From Neptunomonas qingdaonensis (GTDB lineage Bacteria; Pseudomonadota; Gammaproteobacteria; Pseudomonadales; Balneatricaceae): a DNA stretch of 64,000 nt. How positions within the stretch are numbered: position 1 is the first letter of the stretch; every line of letters starts with the position of its first letter. This document shows, one piece after another, positions 1 through 8,313 of this stretch. The notes beneath the pieces were generated by a model. That model was given only the letters and a program-made list of their open reading frames with translations, was not told where the DNA came from and made no database searches. The position numbers were made by a program, and so were the translations under genes. The stretch lies in contig NZ_FOOU01000010.1 in NCBI RefSeq assembly GCF_900113275.1, positions 1 through 64,000 on the forward strand, read 5' to 3'.

Positions 1-327
1 GCCAAAGCATTGGATTACAGCCTTAAACGCTGGAAAGCGCTAACGCGCTATCTGGAGGATGGTGCGGTGCCCATCGACAACAACTGGGTGGAAAACCAGA
101 TACGCCCGTGGGCGCTGGGTCGCTCGAACTGGCTGTTCGCGGGTTCACTGAGAAGTGGTCAACGTGCGGCAGCGGTAATGACACTGATCCAGTCGGCCAA
201 ACTGAATGGGCACGATCCGTATGCCTACCTGAAAGATGTGTTGACGAGACTGCCAACGCAGAAGAACAATGTCATTGGTGAATTGCTACCGCACAACTGG
301 ACGTCGGCGGTTATTAGCAAGGTGTGA
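1..327 (+). CDS. IS66-family transposase, C-terminal part (5' end outside window)
   Basis: The reading frame is already open at base 1 and ends at TGA 325-327. The residues match the end of the IS66 transposase (TnpC) DDE domain: a DNN core followed by ENQIRPWALGRSNWLFAGS, then the AKLNG and YLKDVLTRLP segments typical of the extreme C-terminus. The enzyme catalyses cut-and-paste transposition of the element. Only about 108 residues are visible, so I cannot say whether the transposase is intact upstream. A candidate right terminal inverted repeat follows at about 326-342, so the stop lies almost on the element's edge, as is usual in IS66 elements. Confidence 0.9.
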   Translation, partial: AKALDYSLKRWKALTRYLEDGAVPIDNNWVENQIRPWALGRSNWLFAGSLRSGQRAAAVMTLIQSAKLNGHDPYAYLKDVLTRLPTQKNNVIGELLPHNWTSAVISKV

Positions 328-342
328 TAACCGGCCGCTTAC
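1..342 (+). mobile_element. Right end of an IS66-family insertion sequence
   Basis: The transposase tail is followed directly by a sequence ending in CCGGCCGCTTAC at 331-342. From memory, IS66 elements begin with GTAAGCG and end with CGCTTAC, so I place the right boundary at 342. From 344 onward the sequence is a different transposase gene, in frame, lacking its N-terminus. This supports an insertion boundary at about 342. The left end and the target-site duplication lie outside the window. Confidence 0.7.
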
Positions 343-343
343 T

Positions 344-673
344 CTGTTGGCTGCTGTTAGGTATGTTGAACTAAATCCTGTTAAGGCTCGACTGTGTCAG
401 ACGCCTGAAGATTGGGTGTGGTCAAGCACGCAAGCCCATTTGAGGGGTGAAGATGATGCGCTTGTTTCGGTCAATCCGATGTTGGATAGAGTCAGTGATT
501 GGCGAGAGTACCTTGGGGCTGATGAAAATATCGATATGCAACAACGTATCCGCGAGTACACGCGTACGGGCAGGCCTGGGGGAACAGATGATTTTTTGAA
601 TAAGCTTGAGCGACAGACAAAGCGTATTTTGCATAAAGGAAAACCAGGGCCTAAAAGTAGGGGAGTTAAGTAA
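344..673 (+). pseudogene. REP-associated tyrosine transposase (RAYT, Y1/IS200-like) fragment cut by IS66
   Basis: From 344 the frame reads LLAAVRYVELNPVKARL, the conserved RYvElNPvrA segment in the C-terminal half of RAYT proteins, and continues to a stop at 671-673. The catalytic part with the HUH motif and Tyr is missing because the IS66 right end abuts at about 342. RAYTs are single-strand nucleases that mobilise REP-type palindromic repeats. The remaining 109 residues have no start of their own and are probably not a functional protein. The repeats just behind the gene fit this family. Confidence 0.8.
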
Positions 674-769
674 ACTGTCCCCGGAATAGTAAAAACCAGG
701 GCCTAAAAGTAGGCTAATTAAGTAAACTGTCCCCGAAATAGCGAATTAAGTAAACTGTCCCCGAAATAG
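641..769 (+). repeat. Three copies of a 24-bp repeat at the RAYT 3' end
   Basis: TTAAGTAAACTGTCCCCG followed by RAATAG occurs at 666-689, 718-741 and 746-769. The first copy overlaps the RAYT stop codon. The preceding 18 bases, AAACCAGGGCCTAAAAGT, also occur twice (641-658 and 693-710), so the end of the gene has been duplicated as a longer block and then a short unit added. Such repeats beside RAYT genes are usually the sequences acted on by the transposase. Confidence 0.85.
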
Positions 770-861
770 AAGTTTTGTTGCACTGCGGTAGTTAAATGTC
801 TTCTCTGGCTTTATAATACGCCACTCTTTTACTGACTGCGTTTATCGAATGAGGTATCCCC

Positions 862-1218
862 ATGCTTAATGGCTTTTTGGCACTGCTGCTCTGTCAGTTG
901 TTGGGTGAGTTGTTGGTGTTGGTGACTGGTATGCCTGTACCGGGGCCGGTTGTGGGTATGGTCTTGTTGTTGCTGGCGCTGATTGTTTTTAAAAGAACAC
1001 CTGATTCTGTGCGGCTTGTTTCTGAAGGTTTGTTACGACATCTGGCTTTGTTGTATGTACCTGCCGGTGTTGGTTTGATGGTGCATCTGGAGATGATCTC
1101 CCAATACTGGCTGGCTATTTTGGTTGCTCTGTTCGTCAGTACCTTGATCACTATGTTAGTGACCGTGCTGGTGTTTCGCTTGGTGGGTAAATTAAATAAC
1201 TCTGCCGGGGAGCCATAG
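862..1218 (+). CDS. CidA/LrgA family holin-like membrane protein
   Basis: This 118-residue protein has four predicted membrane helices and little else, which is the LrgA/CidA layout. The early segment LLCQLLGELLV..TGMPVPGPVVGMVLLL is the family's conserved N-terminal hairpin. Members form small membrane oligomers thought to modulate murein hydrolase activity or export of small metabolites. GAGG at 851-854 precedes ATG 862 at suitable spacing. The lrgB-like gene starts two bases after its stop, so the pair is co-transcribed. The exact role (autolysis control or organic acid transport) cannot be read from sequence. Confidence 0.88.
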   Translation: MLNGFLALLLCQLLGELLVLVTGMPVPGPVVGMVLLLLALIVFKRTPDSVRLVSEGLLRHLALLYVPAGVGLMVHLEMISQYWLAILVALFVSTLITMLVTVLVFRLVGKLNNSAGEP

Positions 1219-1220
1219 CC

Positions 1221-1931
1221 ATGGAGTTTTGGGTATATTTTGCAGCTAAGCCATTATTCTGGCTGATCGTCACGCTGGCGGTTTTTATGTTTGCCACTGC
1301 GTTGAATAAGCGCTCCGGTGGTACGCCGCTGTTGCATCCGGTGTTGGTAGCCATGGCTATTATTATTACTTTTTTGCTGTTGACCAAAACCAGTTATGAA
1401 ACCTATTTTGAAGGTGCTCAGTTCATTCACTTTTTGCTGGGGCCGGCTACGGTTGCTCTGGCGGTTCCTTTGTTTGATCACTTTGAGCGCATTAAGACTA
1501 TGTGGTTGGTTCTGCTAGTGGCGTGTGTCACCGGTGCTGTGAGCGCCATTGTTTCGGTGCTGCTGGTGGGTTTGCTGTTTGATCTACCGACAGGGGTGTT
1601 GTTGTCATTAGCGCCAAAGTCGGTCACGTCGCCTATTGCTATTGGTATTGTTGAGAAGATAGGTGGTTTTCCTTCGCTGGCGGCCGGCCTTGTCTTGATT
1701 ACCGGGGCGATGGGTTGCTTGTTATCGCCGCTGATATTTAAGCTGCTTGGTGTTAAAGATGATGCCGTTAAAGGTTTTTCGCTGGGCTTGTCTGCACATG
1801 GTTTTGGCACGGCGTATGCGTTTGAAGTGAGTGCGGTGGCGGGGGCTTTTGCCGGGTTGGCTATGGGTATGACGGGGCTGTTAACGGCCTTTTTGTTGCC
1901 GGTGGTTATCTCGTTGATGGGGCTTATTTAG
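1221..1931 (+). CDS. LrgB family membrane protein
   Basis: This 236-residue, highly hydrophobic protein matches LrgB/CidB/PlsH. It contains the conserved SLAPKSVTSPIAIGI segment near residue 130 and the C-terminal AHGFGTAYAFE segment near residue 195. LrgB partners with the LrgA protein encoded immediately upstream. In plants and bacteria LrgAB-like pairs transport glycolate or pyruvate; in Gram-positives they affect autolysis. Two bases separate the genes, which implies translational coupling. No regulator (LytR or LysR type) is adjacent. Confidence 0.88.
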   Translation: MEFWVYFAAKPLFWLIVTLAVFMFATALNKRSGGTPLLHPVLVAMAIIITFLLLTKTSYETYFEGAQFIHFLLGPATVALAVPLFDHFERIKTMWLVLLVACVTGAVSAIVSVLLVGLLFDLPTGVLLSLAPKSVTSPIAIGIVEKIGGFPSLAAGLVLITGAMGCLLSPLIFKLLGVKDDAVKGFSLGLSAHGFGTAYAFEVSAVAGAFAGLAMGMTGLLTAFLLPVVISLMGLI

Positions 1932-2017
1932 CCTATTGTTGAATTTTCAGAATGGGAGCGGCTGGGTAGAGTGCGCTCCTGTGTTTTGTGCCTACTGATT
2001 TAGGATGATGTTGGAAA

Positions 2018-3124
2018 ATGAATCCACTAGACCGTTATAAAAAAGATTTGCTGCGTGATGATTTTTCTTATGATCCGGCACAAGAGAATGCTATCGGCCA
2101 TCTGCAGCGCTTATATGATGATCTGGTTGCGGCTGAAAAGGTTCAGCCTCAGACATTGATGCAGCGTTTAAGTGGGAAGTTCAAAAAGCAGGAAGTAACA
2201 CCGGTTAAAGGCCTTTATTTCTGGGGTGGTGTGGGTCGTGGTAAGACCTATATGATGGATATTTTTTATGAGACCTTGCCTTTTACGCGTAAAAGACGGA
2301 CGCATTTTCATCGCTTTATGCAGGGTGTGCATGCTGATCTGCGTTTGTTGGACGGTACGAAAAACCCGTTGACGGAAATTGCCAGAAAGTATGCAAGTGA
2401 AACCCGTATTATCTGTTTTGATGAGTTTTTTGTTTCTGATATCACCGACGCGATGATTCTCGGCAGCTTGTTCGAGCAGATGTTTGCAAATGGTGTGACG
2501 CTGGTGGCAACGTCTAATATTGTGCCTGATGGTTTATACAAAGACGGTTTGCAGAGGGCGCGCTTTTTGCCCGCTATAGAATTACTGAACCGGCATACTG
2601 AAGTAGTCAATGTTGATGGCGGGATCGATTATCGCTTGCGCGCGTTGGAACAGGCTGAGTTGTATTATCACCCGTTGGGTGAGGAGGCTGATAAAAGCCT
2701 GAATACCAGCTTTGAGAGTCTGGTGCCTGATATAGAGGAAGTGGTTGAGAGTGAGATGGTCGATATTAACGGCCGTGGTATACCGTCTTTGCGTACCTGT
2801 GAAGATGTTGTCTGGTTTGACTTTAAAGCCTTATGTGAAGGGCCCCGGTCGCAGAATGATTATATTGAAGTGGCAAAAATCTACCATGCTGTACTGATTT
2901 CTAATGTGCCGCAGCTGGGCACGAAGAATGATGATGCAGCCCGCCGCTTTATTAATATGGTGGATGAATTCTATGATTGTGGTGTGAAGTTGATAGTTTC
3001 TGCGGCTGTGCCTATCCATGAGATCTATACGGGTGGCAGGTTGTCTTTTGAGATTGAGCGCACGCAAAGTCGCTTGCTTGAGATGCAGTCTCACGACTAT
3101 TTGGCTAAAGCGCATAAGGCGTAA
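2018..3124 (+). CDS. zapE: Cell division protein ZapE (AFG1-like AAA ATPase)
   Basis: This 368-residue P-loop ATPase has Walker A GGVGRGKT at about residues 70-77 and a Walker B segment ending in DEF at about 135-137. The extended HFHRFM segment near residue 96 and the FDFKALCEGPRS segment near 268 are typical of the AFG1/ZapE family. In E. coli ZapE binds FtsZ at the constricting ring and destabilises its polymers. The gene sits upstream of rplM-rpsI, its normal place in gammaproteobacteria. A separate promoter for the ribosomal operon lies in the 220-bp gap behind it. Confidence 0.93.
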   Translation: MNPLDRYKKDLLRDDFSYDPAQENAIGHLQRLYDDLVAAEKVQPQTLMQRLSGKFKKQEVTPVKGLYFWGGVGRGKTYMMDIFYETLPFTRKRRTHFHRFMQGVHADLRLLDGTKNPLTEIARKYASETRIICFDEFFVSDITDAMILGSLFEQMFANGVTLVATSNIVPDGLYKDGLQRARFLPAIELLNRHTEVVNVDGGIDYRLRALEQAELYYHPLGEEADKSLNTSFESLVPDIEEVVESEMVDINGRGIPSLRTCEDVVWFDFKALCEGPRSQNDYIEVAKIYHAVLISNVPQLGTKNDDAARRFINMVDEFYDCGVKLIVSAAVPIHEIYTGGRLSFEIERTQSRLLEMQSHDYLAKAHKA

Positions 3125-3188
3125 GATTATTCTTCATTTATCCTGAAAATAGTGTGCTGCGGCACTCGCATTGAAGGGCGTTTTTGAC

Positions 3189-3194
3189 TATAAT
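3189..3194 (+). promoter_or_regulatory. Probable -10 element of the rplM-rpsI promoter
   Basis: A perfect TATAAT at 3189-3194 is followed by TCGCGC, a GC-rich discriminator of the kind found at stringently controlled ribosomal promoters. No good -35 hexamer lies at 16-18 bp upstream (TTGAAG at 3171 is too close), so the call rests on the -10 and discriminator. It leaves a leader of about 145 bases before rplM, long enough for autoregulation by L13, which I could not resolve into a named structure. Confidence 0.55.
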
Positions 3195-3344
3195 TCGCGC
3201 TCTTCATTTCAGGATGAAGTCTCGTACGTTGTTTTTTGCTGTTTTACAGCTCAAAACAACCAATAATTATAAGGTAAGTCGGGCGCATGTTGTTTTTAAA
3301 GCGGCAGTGTTTCCAGACTTAATTTAACTATAGGCGAACAATCG

Positions 3345-3773
3345 ATGACTACTTTTGTTGCTAAGCCAGCTGAAGTAAAACGCGACTGGTATGTAATTGA
3401 CGCAGAAGGCAAAACTCTTGGTCGTATGGCTACTGAAATTGCCCGACGTCTGCGCGGTAAGCATAAAGCAGAATATACCCCTCACGTTGATACTGGCGAT
3501 TACATTGTTGTAGTAAACGCAGAAAAAGTACATGTGTCTGGTAACAAGCGTAAAGCTAAAATGTACTACCATCACACCCTTTTTCCAGGTGGTCTGAAAC
3601 AGGCTAACTTTGAAACAATGATCGCTAACAAGCCAGAGAAAGTAATTGAGTTGGCTGTTAAAGGTATGCTACCTAAAGGTCCTTTGGGTCGTGCTATGTA
3701 CACTAAATTGAAAGTGTATGCAGGTACCGAACATCCACACCAGGCTCAGCAGCCTCAAGAACTGAAACTCTAA
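3345..3773 (+). CDS. rplM: 50S ribosomal protein L13
   Basis: This 142-residue protein is the full family length and collinear with E. coli L13. It starts [20 protein letters not shown], contains the [21 protein letters not shown] segment and ends in the usual short Q-rich tail. L13 binds 23S rRNA early in large-subunit assembly. It is followed after 13 bases by rpsI, the universal partner in this operon. Codon choice in this gene is more biased than in its neighbours, as expected for high expression. Confidence 0.98.
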   Translation: MTTFVAKPAEVKRDWYVIDAEGKTLGRMATEIARRLRGKHKAEYTPHVDTGDYIVVVNAEKVHVSGNKRKAKMYYHHTLFPGGLKQANFETMIANKPEKVIELAVKGMLPKGPLGRAMYTKLKVYAGTEHPHQAQQPQELKL

Positions 3774-3786
3774 GGGGAAGTAGATA

Positions 3787-4179
3787 ATGTCAGCTACTCA
3801 GTATTACGGTACAGGTCGTCGCAAAACTTCTACAGCCCGAGTTTTCTTGCGTCCTGGTACAGGCACCATTTCTATTAACGATCGTACTATCGAAGTTTAC
3901 TTCGGTCGCGAAACTGCACGTATGATCGTTCGTCAGCCATTAGAGCTGACTGAAACTCTGGAAAAATTTGACGTTTTCGTTACTGTTAAAGGCGGTGGTA
4001 ATTTCGGTCAGGCGGGCGCTATCCGTCACGGTATTACTCGTGCTTTGATGGAATACGACGAAACTATGCGTCCTGCACTGCGTAAAGCTGGTTTTGTTAC
4101 CCGTGACGCACGTGAAGTTGAACGTAAGAAAGTTGGTCTGCGTAAAGCACGTAAGAAACCACAATTCTCTAAACGTTAA
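3787..4179 (+). CDS. rpsI: 30S ribosomal protein S9
   Basis: This 130-residue protein has the full S9 length, with N-terminal [16 protein letters not shown] and the basic C-terminal tail [11 protein letters not shown]. The terminal SKR contacts the P-site tRNA anticodon in the ribosome. AGGGGAAG at about 3773-3780 is the ribosome binding site. It is the second gene of the rplM operon, which ends at the hairpin at 4211. Confidence 0.98.
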   Translation: MSATQYYGTGRRKTSTARVFLRPGTGTISINDRTIEVYFGRETARMIVRQPLELTETLEKFDVFVTVKGGGNFGQAGAIRHGITRALMEYDETMRPALRKAGFVTRDAREVERKKVGLRKARKKPQFSKR

Positions 4180-4210
4180 TTGTTTGCCGGTCATCCGGCA
4201 TGCAATTTGG

Positions 4211-4249
4211 AAAACGCTCGCGGCTCTTATGCCCCGGGCGTTTTTTTTT
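4211..4249 (+). terminator. Rho-independent terminator after rpsI
   Basis: AACGCTCG pairs with the CGGGCGTT region around a short loop and is followed by nine T residues (4241-4249). It closes the ribosomal operon and insulates the cytochrome bc1 genes. The roughly 200 bp between it and petA hold a TATACT -10-like hexamer at 4385-4390 but no convincing -35. Confidence 0.85.
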
Positions 4250-4450
4250 ATCTGCTATCAGGTCCCTGTATCAGGTCAATACTTAGTCTTATAGATACCT
4301 CAGAAGGGATATTTCACCTTGTAAGATAGGGGTATTTTCTTTACTATTTGGGCCATTTTACAGAACCTGATTTCGTGAATTTTTTATACTGAACGGTTGG
4401 TGATTATTTGTACAAGCAAATAGCCTGGCCGAGCAAGGGGGATATACTTG

Positions 4451-5050
4451 ATGAGCAATGACGGCGTGAATAAGGGTCGGCGTCGGCTTCTAATAGGTGC
4501 CACTTCTGCCGTTGGGGCAGTGGGTGCTGTAGGAGCTGCTGTCCCGTTCGTGGCTTCCTGGAATCCAAGTGCCAAGGCGAAAGCTGCCGGTGCACCAGCT
4601 AAAGCTGATATCAGCAAGCTGGAACCAGGGCAGCAAATGATAGTTGAGTGGCGTGGAAAGCCAGTCTGGGTTGTCAAACGTGGTGAAGAAGCGTTAGCCA
4701 ACCTGAATAGCATTGATCCGGGCAACATGTCGGATCCAAATTCGGAAGTGCCTCAGCAGCCTGATTATATTCCTAAGGATGCGGGTCGTGCTATCCGCTC
4801 TGATGTATCAGTATTAGTCGGTATATGTACCCATTTAGGGTGCTCTCCTAGCTATAAGCCTGAGGTTGGACCACAAGATTTTGATGCTAATTGGGTAGGT
4901 GGTTTTTATTGTCCGTGTCACGGCTCTCGTTTTGATTTATCAGGCCGTGTCTATAAAGGCTCACCGGCTCCGACGAATTTAGTGATACCGCCTCATAAAT
5001 ATGACGGCGATGATATCCTCATTATTGGTATCGATCAGGAGAGCGCATAA
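4451..5050 (+). CDS. petA: Ubiquinol-cytochrome c reductase, Rieske iron-sulfur subunit
   Basis: This 199-residue protein has a twin-arginine type N-terminus ([13 protein letters not shown], about residues 8-20) that also serves as the membrane anchor. The two Rieske cluster motifs are CTHLGC at 126-131 and CPCHGS at 154-159, providing the Cys and His ligands of the 2Fe-2S centre. It passes electrons from ubiquinol to cytochrome c1. I chose ATG 4451 over the TTG one codon earlier because the GGGGG ribosome binding site is well placed for it. The stop overlaps the petB start by one base. Confidence 0.96.
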   Translation: MSNDGVNKGRRRLLIGATSAVGAVGAVGAAVPFVASWNPSAKAKAAGAPAKADISKLEPGQQMIVEWRGKPVWVVKRGEEALANLNSIDPGNMSDPNSEVPQQPDYIPKDAGRAIRSDVSVLVGICTHLGCSPSYKPEVGPQDFDANWVGGFYCPCHGSRFDLSGRVYKGSPAPTNLVIPPHKYDGDDILIIGIDQESA

Positions 5051-6297
5051 TGGCTGGTTACCGTAATAAAGGAAAAGGCGGTTTTATGGGATGGGTCGAT
5101 GACCGTTTCCCTGCGACTGCTATGTGGGAAGACCACTTATCAAAATACTATGCACCAAAAAACTTTAACTTTTGGTACTTTTTCGGCTCGTTAGCGATGC
5201 TGATGTTGGTTAATCAGATCATTACCGGTATCTGGCTGACAATGAGCTATAACCCTTCTGCGGAAGGTGCGTTTGCTTCAGTTGAGTACATCATGCGGGA
5301 TATTGATTACGGTTGGCTGTTGCGTTACCTGCATTCAACCGGTGCTTCTGCATTTTTCTGTGTGGTCTATCTGCATATGTTCCGCGGCATGATGTACGGT
5401 TCTTACCGTAAGCCACGTGAATTGATCTGGTTGTTCGGTATGGCTATCTATCTGGCGCTGATGGCAGAAGCTTTCATGGGTTACTTGCTACCATGGGGTC
5501 AGATGTCTTATTGGGGTGCTGCGGTAATTGTATCTTTGTTCCAGGCTGTTCCTTTTGTGGGGCCTGAACTGGCTGAATGGATTCGTGGTGACTATCTGAT
5601 TTCAGGTGTTACGTTGAATCGTTTCTTCTCGTTGCATGTTATTGCATTACCTATCGTATTGCTGGCTTTGGTTGTGTTGCACATCATTGCGTTGCATGAA
5701 GTGGGTTCTAACAACCCAGACGGTATCGAAATTAAAGAAAACAAAGATGAAAACGGTGTGCCGAAAGATGGAATTCCATTCCACCCTTACTACACAGTGA
5801 AAGACATTGTGGGTGTTGTTGTCTTCCTGTTTGTCTTTTGTATTATTGTATTCTTCTTCCCTGAAGGTGGTGGTTACTTAATTGAAGCGCCCAACTTTGA
5901 GCCGGCTAACCCGCTGAAAACGCCGCCGCATATTGCGCCTGTCTGGTACTTCACGCCGTTCTACGCCATGTTGCGTGCGATTCCGCCAATTGCTGCGTCG
6001 CAGTTCCCTGGTGTCGTAGTAATGGGTGGTGCGATTGCTATTCTGTTCGTTCTTCCTTGGTTGGATCGTAGCCCGGTTAAATCTATGCGCTACAAAGGCT
6101 GGATGAGCAAAGTGGCACTGGCCGTCTTCGCGATTAGCTTTGTGATTCTGGGTTACCTGGGTGTCGTTGCATCGACTCCTGGACGTACGTTGGTAGCTCA
6201 GATCTGTACTGCACTTTATTTTGCTTTCTTCTTCTTAATGCCGTTCTACACCAAGATGGAGAAAACCAAACCAGTACCAGAGAGGGTTACAGGATAA
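5050..6297 (+). CDS. petB: Cytochrome bc1 complex, cytochrome b subunit
   Basis: This 415-residue protein has eight or more membrane helices, the bacterial cytochrome b length. The haem-ligating histidines are in the RYLHSTGASAFF..YLHMFRG region and the SLHVIALP..VVLHIIALH region. The Qo-site motif usually written PEWY reads PVWY here (residues 297-300), a variant I recall from beta- and gammaproteobacteria. It carries the quinone-binding sites of complex III. It is translationally coupled to petA and to petC by one-base overlaps. Confidence 0.97.
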   Translation: MAGYRNKGKGGFMGWVDDRFPATAMWEDHLSKYYAPKNFNFWYFFGSLAMLMLVNQIITGIWLTMSYNPSAEGAFASVEYIMRDIDYGWLLRYLHSTGASAFFCVVYLHMFRGMMYGSYRKPRELIWLFGMAIYLALMAEAFMGYLLPWGQMSYWGAAVIVSLFQAVPFVGPELAEWIRGDYLISGVTLNRFFSLHVIALPIVLLALVVLHIIALHEVGSNNPDGIEIKENKDENGVPKDGIPFHPYYTVKDIVGVVVFLFVFCIIVFFFPEGGGYLIEAPNFEPANPLKTPPHIAPVWYFTPFYAMLRAIPPIAASQFPGVVVMGGAIAILFVLPWLDRSPVKSMRYKGWMSKVALAVFAISFVILGYLGVVASTPGRTLVAQICTALYFAFFFLMPFYTKMEKTKPVPERVTG

Positions 6298-7058
6298 TGA
6301 AAAAGTATTTGGTTGCATTCGTTATTGCGCTGTTTCCATTGGCAAGTTTTGCTGCTGGTGAAGGCCCAAAACTGGATCACATGGCTGTGGATCTGCATAA
6401 CCAGGCTTCATTGCAGCGAGGTATGCAGGTATTCGTTAACAATTGTCTGGGTTGTCACTCGGCGCAATATCAGCGTTATCAGCGTGCCGCCGAAGATTTG
6501 GGTATGCCGATTAATCTGGTTGAAGAGAACCTGCTTTTGGGTGACCAGAAAGTAGGTGAGCAGATGACAAACGCCATGTTCAAGGAAGACGGTGCGAGCT
6601 GGTTTGGTACTCCGCCACCTGATTTGACATTGGAAGCGCGTTTGCGTGGGCCTGACTGGATTTACACTTATCTGCGTAGTTTCTACAAAGATGAGTCGCG
6701 TCCATGGGGTGTGAACAACACGGTTTTCCCTGATGTGGGTATGCCTAACGTGCTGGAGTATTTGCAGGGTGAGCAGGTAAATCACTGTACACCTGAAGAA
6801 GCACTGCATCATGAAGTTAAGATTGATCCGCTGACCGGTAAAGCGATGGGTGGTTGTATGACTATCGCTCAGGCAGGACAGCAGACAACAGCCGAGTTTG
6901 ATAAAACTATTTATGACCTGGTTAACTTTATGGCCTATATCGGTGAGCCGTCTAAATTGGACTCTCATCGTATCGGTACAAACGTGTTGATCTTCCTGTT
7001 CTTGTTCTTCTTCGTTGCTTATGCACTGAAAAAAGAATATTGGAAAGATGTTCACTGA
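6297..7058 (+). CDS. petC: Cytochrome bc1 complex, cytochrome c1 subunit
   Basis: This 253-residue protein begins with a signal peptide (cleavage near residue 20, SFAA/GEG) and carries the haem c motif CLGCH at residues 50-54. A C-terminal membrane anchor (LIFLFLFFFVAYAL) is followed by a short basic tail. The sixth haem ligand is probably the Met in the GCMTIAQ region or near it. It accepts electrons from the Rieske protein and reduces soluble cytochrome c in the periplasm. It is the last gene of petABC and is followed by a strong terminator. Confidence 0.97.
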   Translation: MKKYLVAFVIALFPLASFAAGEGPKLDHMAVDLHNQASLQRGMQVFVNNCLGCHSAQYQRYQRAAEDLGMPINLVEENLLLGDQKVGEQMTNAMFKEDGASWFGTPPPDLTLEARLRGPDWIYTYLRSFYKDESRPWGVNNTVFPDVGMPNVLEYLQGEQVNHCTPEEALHHEVKIDPLTGKAMGGCMTIAQAGQQTTAEFDKTIYDLVNFMAYIGEPSKLDSHRIGTNVLIFLFLFFFVAYALKKEYWKDVH

Positions 7059-7091
7059 TTTGACAGTGTAATTCTGTTAGAATCGTCTTTT

Positions 7092-7128
7092 GCGCGGCCT
7101 GTGTCTCAGGCCGCGCTTCTTTATTTTC
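7092..7128 (+). terminator. Terminator between petC and sspA
   Basis: A perfect 10-bp stem, GCGCGGCCTG (7092-7101) and CAGGCCGCGC (7107-7116), encloses a five-base loop and is followed by a T-rich run to 7127. It ends the bc1 operon. Confidence 0.92.
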
Positions 7129-7155
7129 TACAGTAAGTAATATGGGGATATATTG

Positions 7156-7788
7156 ATGGGAGTTGTGGCTAAACGTTCTTCCATGACCTTTTACTCTGAT
7201 GGCGCTGATCATTACAGCCATCGCGTCCGCATTGTATTAGCGGAGAAAGGGGTAGCGGTTGACGTGATTGATTGTCATGTCGAGGATCTTCCTGAAGATC
7301 TGGCAGGTTTGAATCCTTACAATAGCTTGCCTACTCTCCTGGATAGAGAACTGGTTCTTTATGAGCCAAACGTAATGATGGAATATCTGGATGAGCGTTT
7401 TCCTCATCCGCCGTTGTTGCCTGTCTATCCTGTTGCGCGCGCAGAAAGTCGTTTGTATATGCACCGAATCCAGAAAGATTGGTGTAAGCATGTGGATGTT
7501 TTGGTCTCTGCGAAATCAACAGATGATGAAGTTGAAACAGCACGTAAAGAGTTACGTGATAGCTTGGTCGCTATTTCGCCAATCTTTGCTGAAAAGCCAT
7601 ACTTCATGAGTGAAGAGTTCACGCTGGTTGATTGTTGTCTTGCTCCATTACTATGGCGTTTGCCATATTTGGGTATTGATCTCCCGGAAGCGCAGTGCAA
7701 ATCGCTTTATGAATATATGGGGCGTCTGTTTGAGCGTGAGTCTTTCCGTGAAAGTTTGTCGGAAGCAGAGCGCGAAATGCGCGACTAG
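7156..7788 (+). CDS. sspA: Stringent starvation protein A (GST-fold RNA polymerase-associated protein)
   Basis: This 210-residue protein has a glutathione S-transferase fold: a thioredoxin-like N-terminal half ([20 protein letters not shown]) and a helical C-terminal half. The [23 protein letters not shown] segment near residue 86 is the PHP surface characteristic of SspA, which binds sigma70-RNA polymerase and acts as a transcription factor rather than an enzyme. ATG 7156 has GGGG at 7144-7147 as its ribosome binding site; the in-frame TTG just before it is less likely. sspB follows after a hairpin terminator, the standard order. Confidence 0.95.
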   Translation: MGVVAKRSSMTFYSDGADHYSHRVRIVLAEKGVAVDVIDCHVEDLPEDLAGLNPYNSLPTLLDRELVLYEPNVMMEYLDERFPHPPLLPVYPVARAESRLYMHRIQKDWCKHVDVLVSAKSTDDEVETARKELRDSLVAISPIFAEKPYFMSEEFTLVDCCLAPLLWRLPYLGIDLPEAQCKSLYEYMGRLFERESFRESLSEAEREMRD

Positions 7789-7817
7789 TATTAGATCCGA
7801 TGGATAATTTTACTCAG

Positions 7818-7846
7818 AAAGGGATGATGATATCATCCCTTTTTTA
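7818..7846 (+). terminator. Hairpin between sspA and sspB
   Basis: AAAGGGATGAT (818-828) and ATCATCCCTTT (832-842) form an 11-bp perfect stem with a three-base loop, with T residues continuing to 7845. It lies inside what is usually one operon, so it probably attenuates rather than abolishes sspB transcription. Confidence 0.8.
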
Positions 7847-7873
7847 TGCTTTACGTTGATGGTTGGAGTGTTT

Positions 7874-8278
7874 ATGAAACCTAGTCGTCCCTACCTGATA
7901 AAAGCCTTACAGGAATGGTTGCTTGACAATGATTGTACTCCACACATGGCGGTGGATGTTGCTGTAAAGGGCGTCATGGTGCCTGAGCAGTTTATTTCTG
8001 ATGGTCAGATTGTGTTGAATATCAGCCCTTCGGCGATTCAGAATTTTGTGTTAGATGATGAGGCTATTAGCTTTAGTGCGCGTTTTGGCGGTGTGCCGAT
8101 GAATATTTATGTGCCGATGGCCGCCGTGCTGGCAGTGTATGCGCGTGAGCATGGAGCAGGTATGGGGTTTGGCATGGAGCCGGGGGCTGAATATTACGCG
8201 CTTGAGCACGAAGAGCCGGAAAATCCGGAACCGCCCAAACCTGGATCTGGGCGGCCGTCGTTAAAGGTCGTTAAATAA
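7874..8278 (+). CDS. sspB: ClpXP protease specificity-enhancing factor SspB
   Basis: This 134-residue protein matches SspB: PSRPYLIKALQEWLLDND at the start, a conserved beta-rich core (ISPSAIQNFVLDDEAISFSARFGG), and a proline- and charge-rich linker ending in a short hydrophobic-basic tail (RPSLKVVK). The core binds the ssrA degradation tag and the tail docks on the ClpX zinc domain, delivering stalled-ribosome products for proteolysis. I chose ATG 7874 because GGAG at 7865-7868 fits it; the upstream ATG at 7856 would add a non-homologous leader. Confidence 0.94.
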   Translation: MKPSRPYLIKALQEWLLDNDCTPHMAVDVAVKGVMVPEQFISDGQIVLNISPSAIQNFVLDDEAISFSARFGGVPMNIYVPMAAVLAVYAREHGAGMGFGMEPGAEYYALEHEEPENPEPPKPGSGRPSLKVVK

Positions 8279-8313
8279 AATAGCTTTGTTAAGCTGAGCT
8301 GGTCAATAAGAGT

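Noticed and set aside
641-769. Reading the 24-bp RAYT-side repeats as a phage attachment site
   Set aside because: There is no integrase or tRNA gene nearby; association with a RAYT remnant explains them better.
4448-4450. TTG start for petA one codon before ATG 4451
   Set aside because: Spacing from the G-rich binding site favours the ATG, and a TTG next to an ATG is rarely used.
6408-7055. 215-codon open frame on the minus strand opposite petC
   Set aside because: petC is unambiguous on the other strand, and this frame is Cys/His/Arg-rich and protein-unlike.
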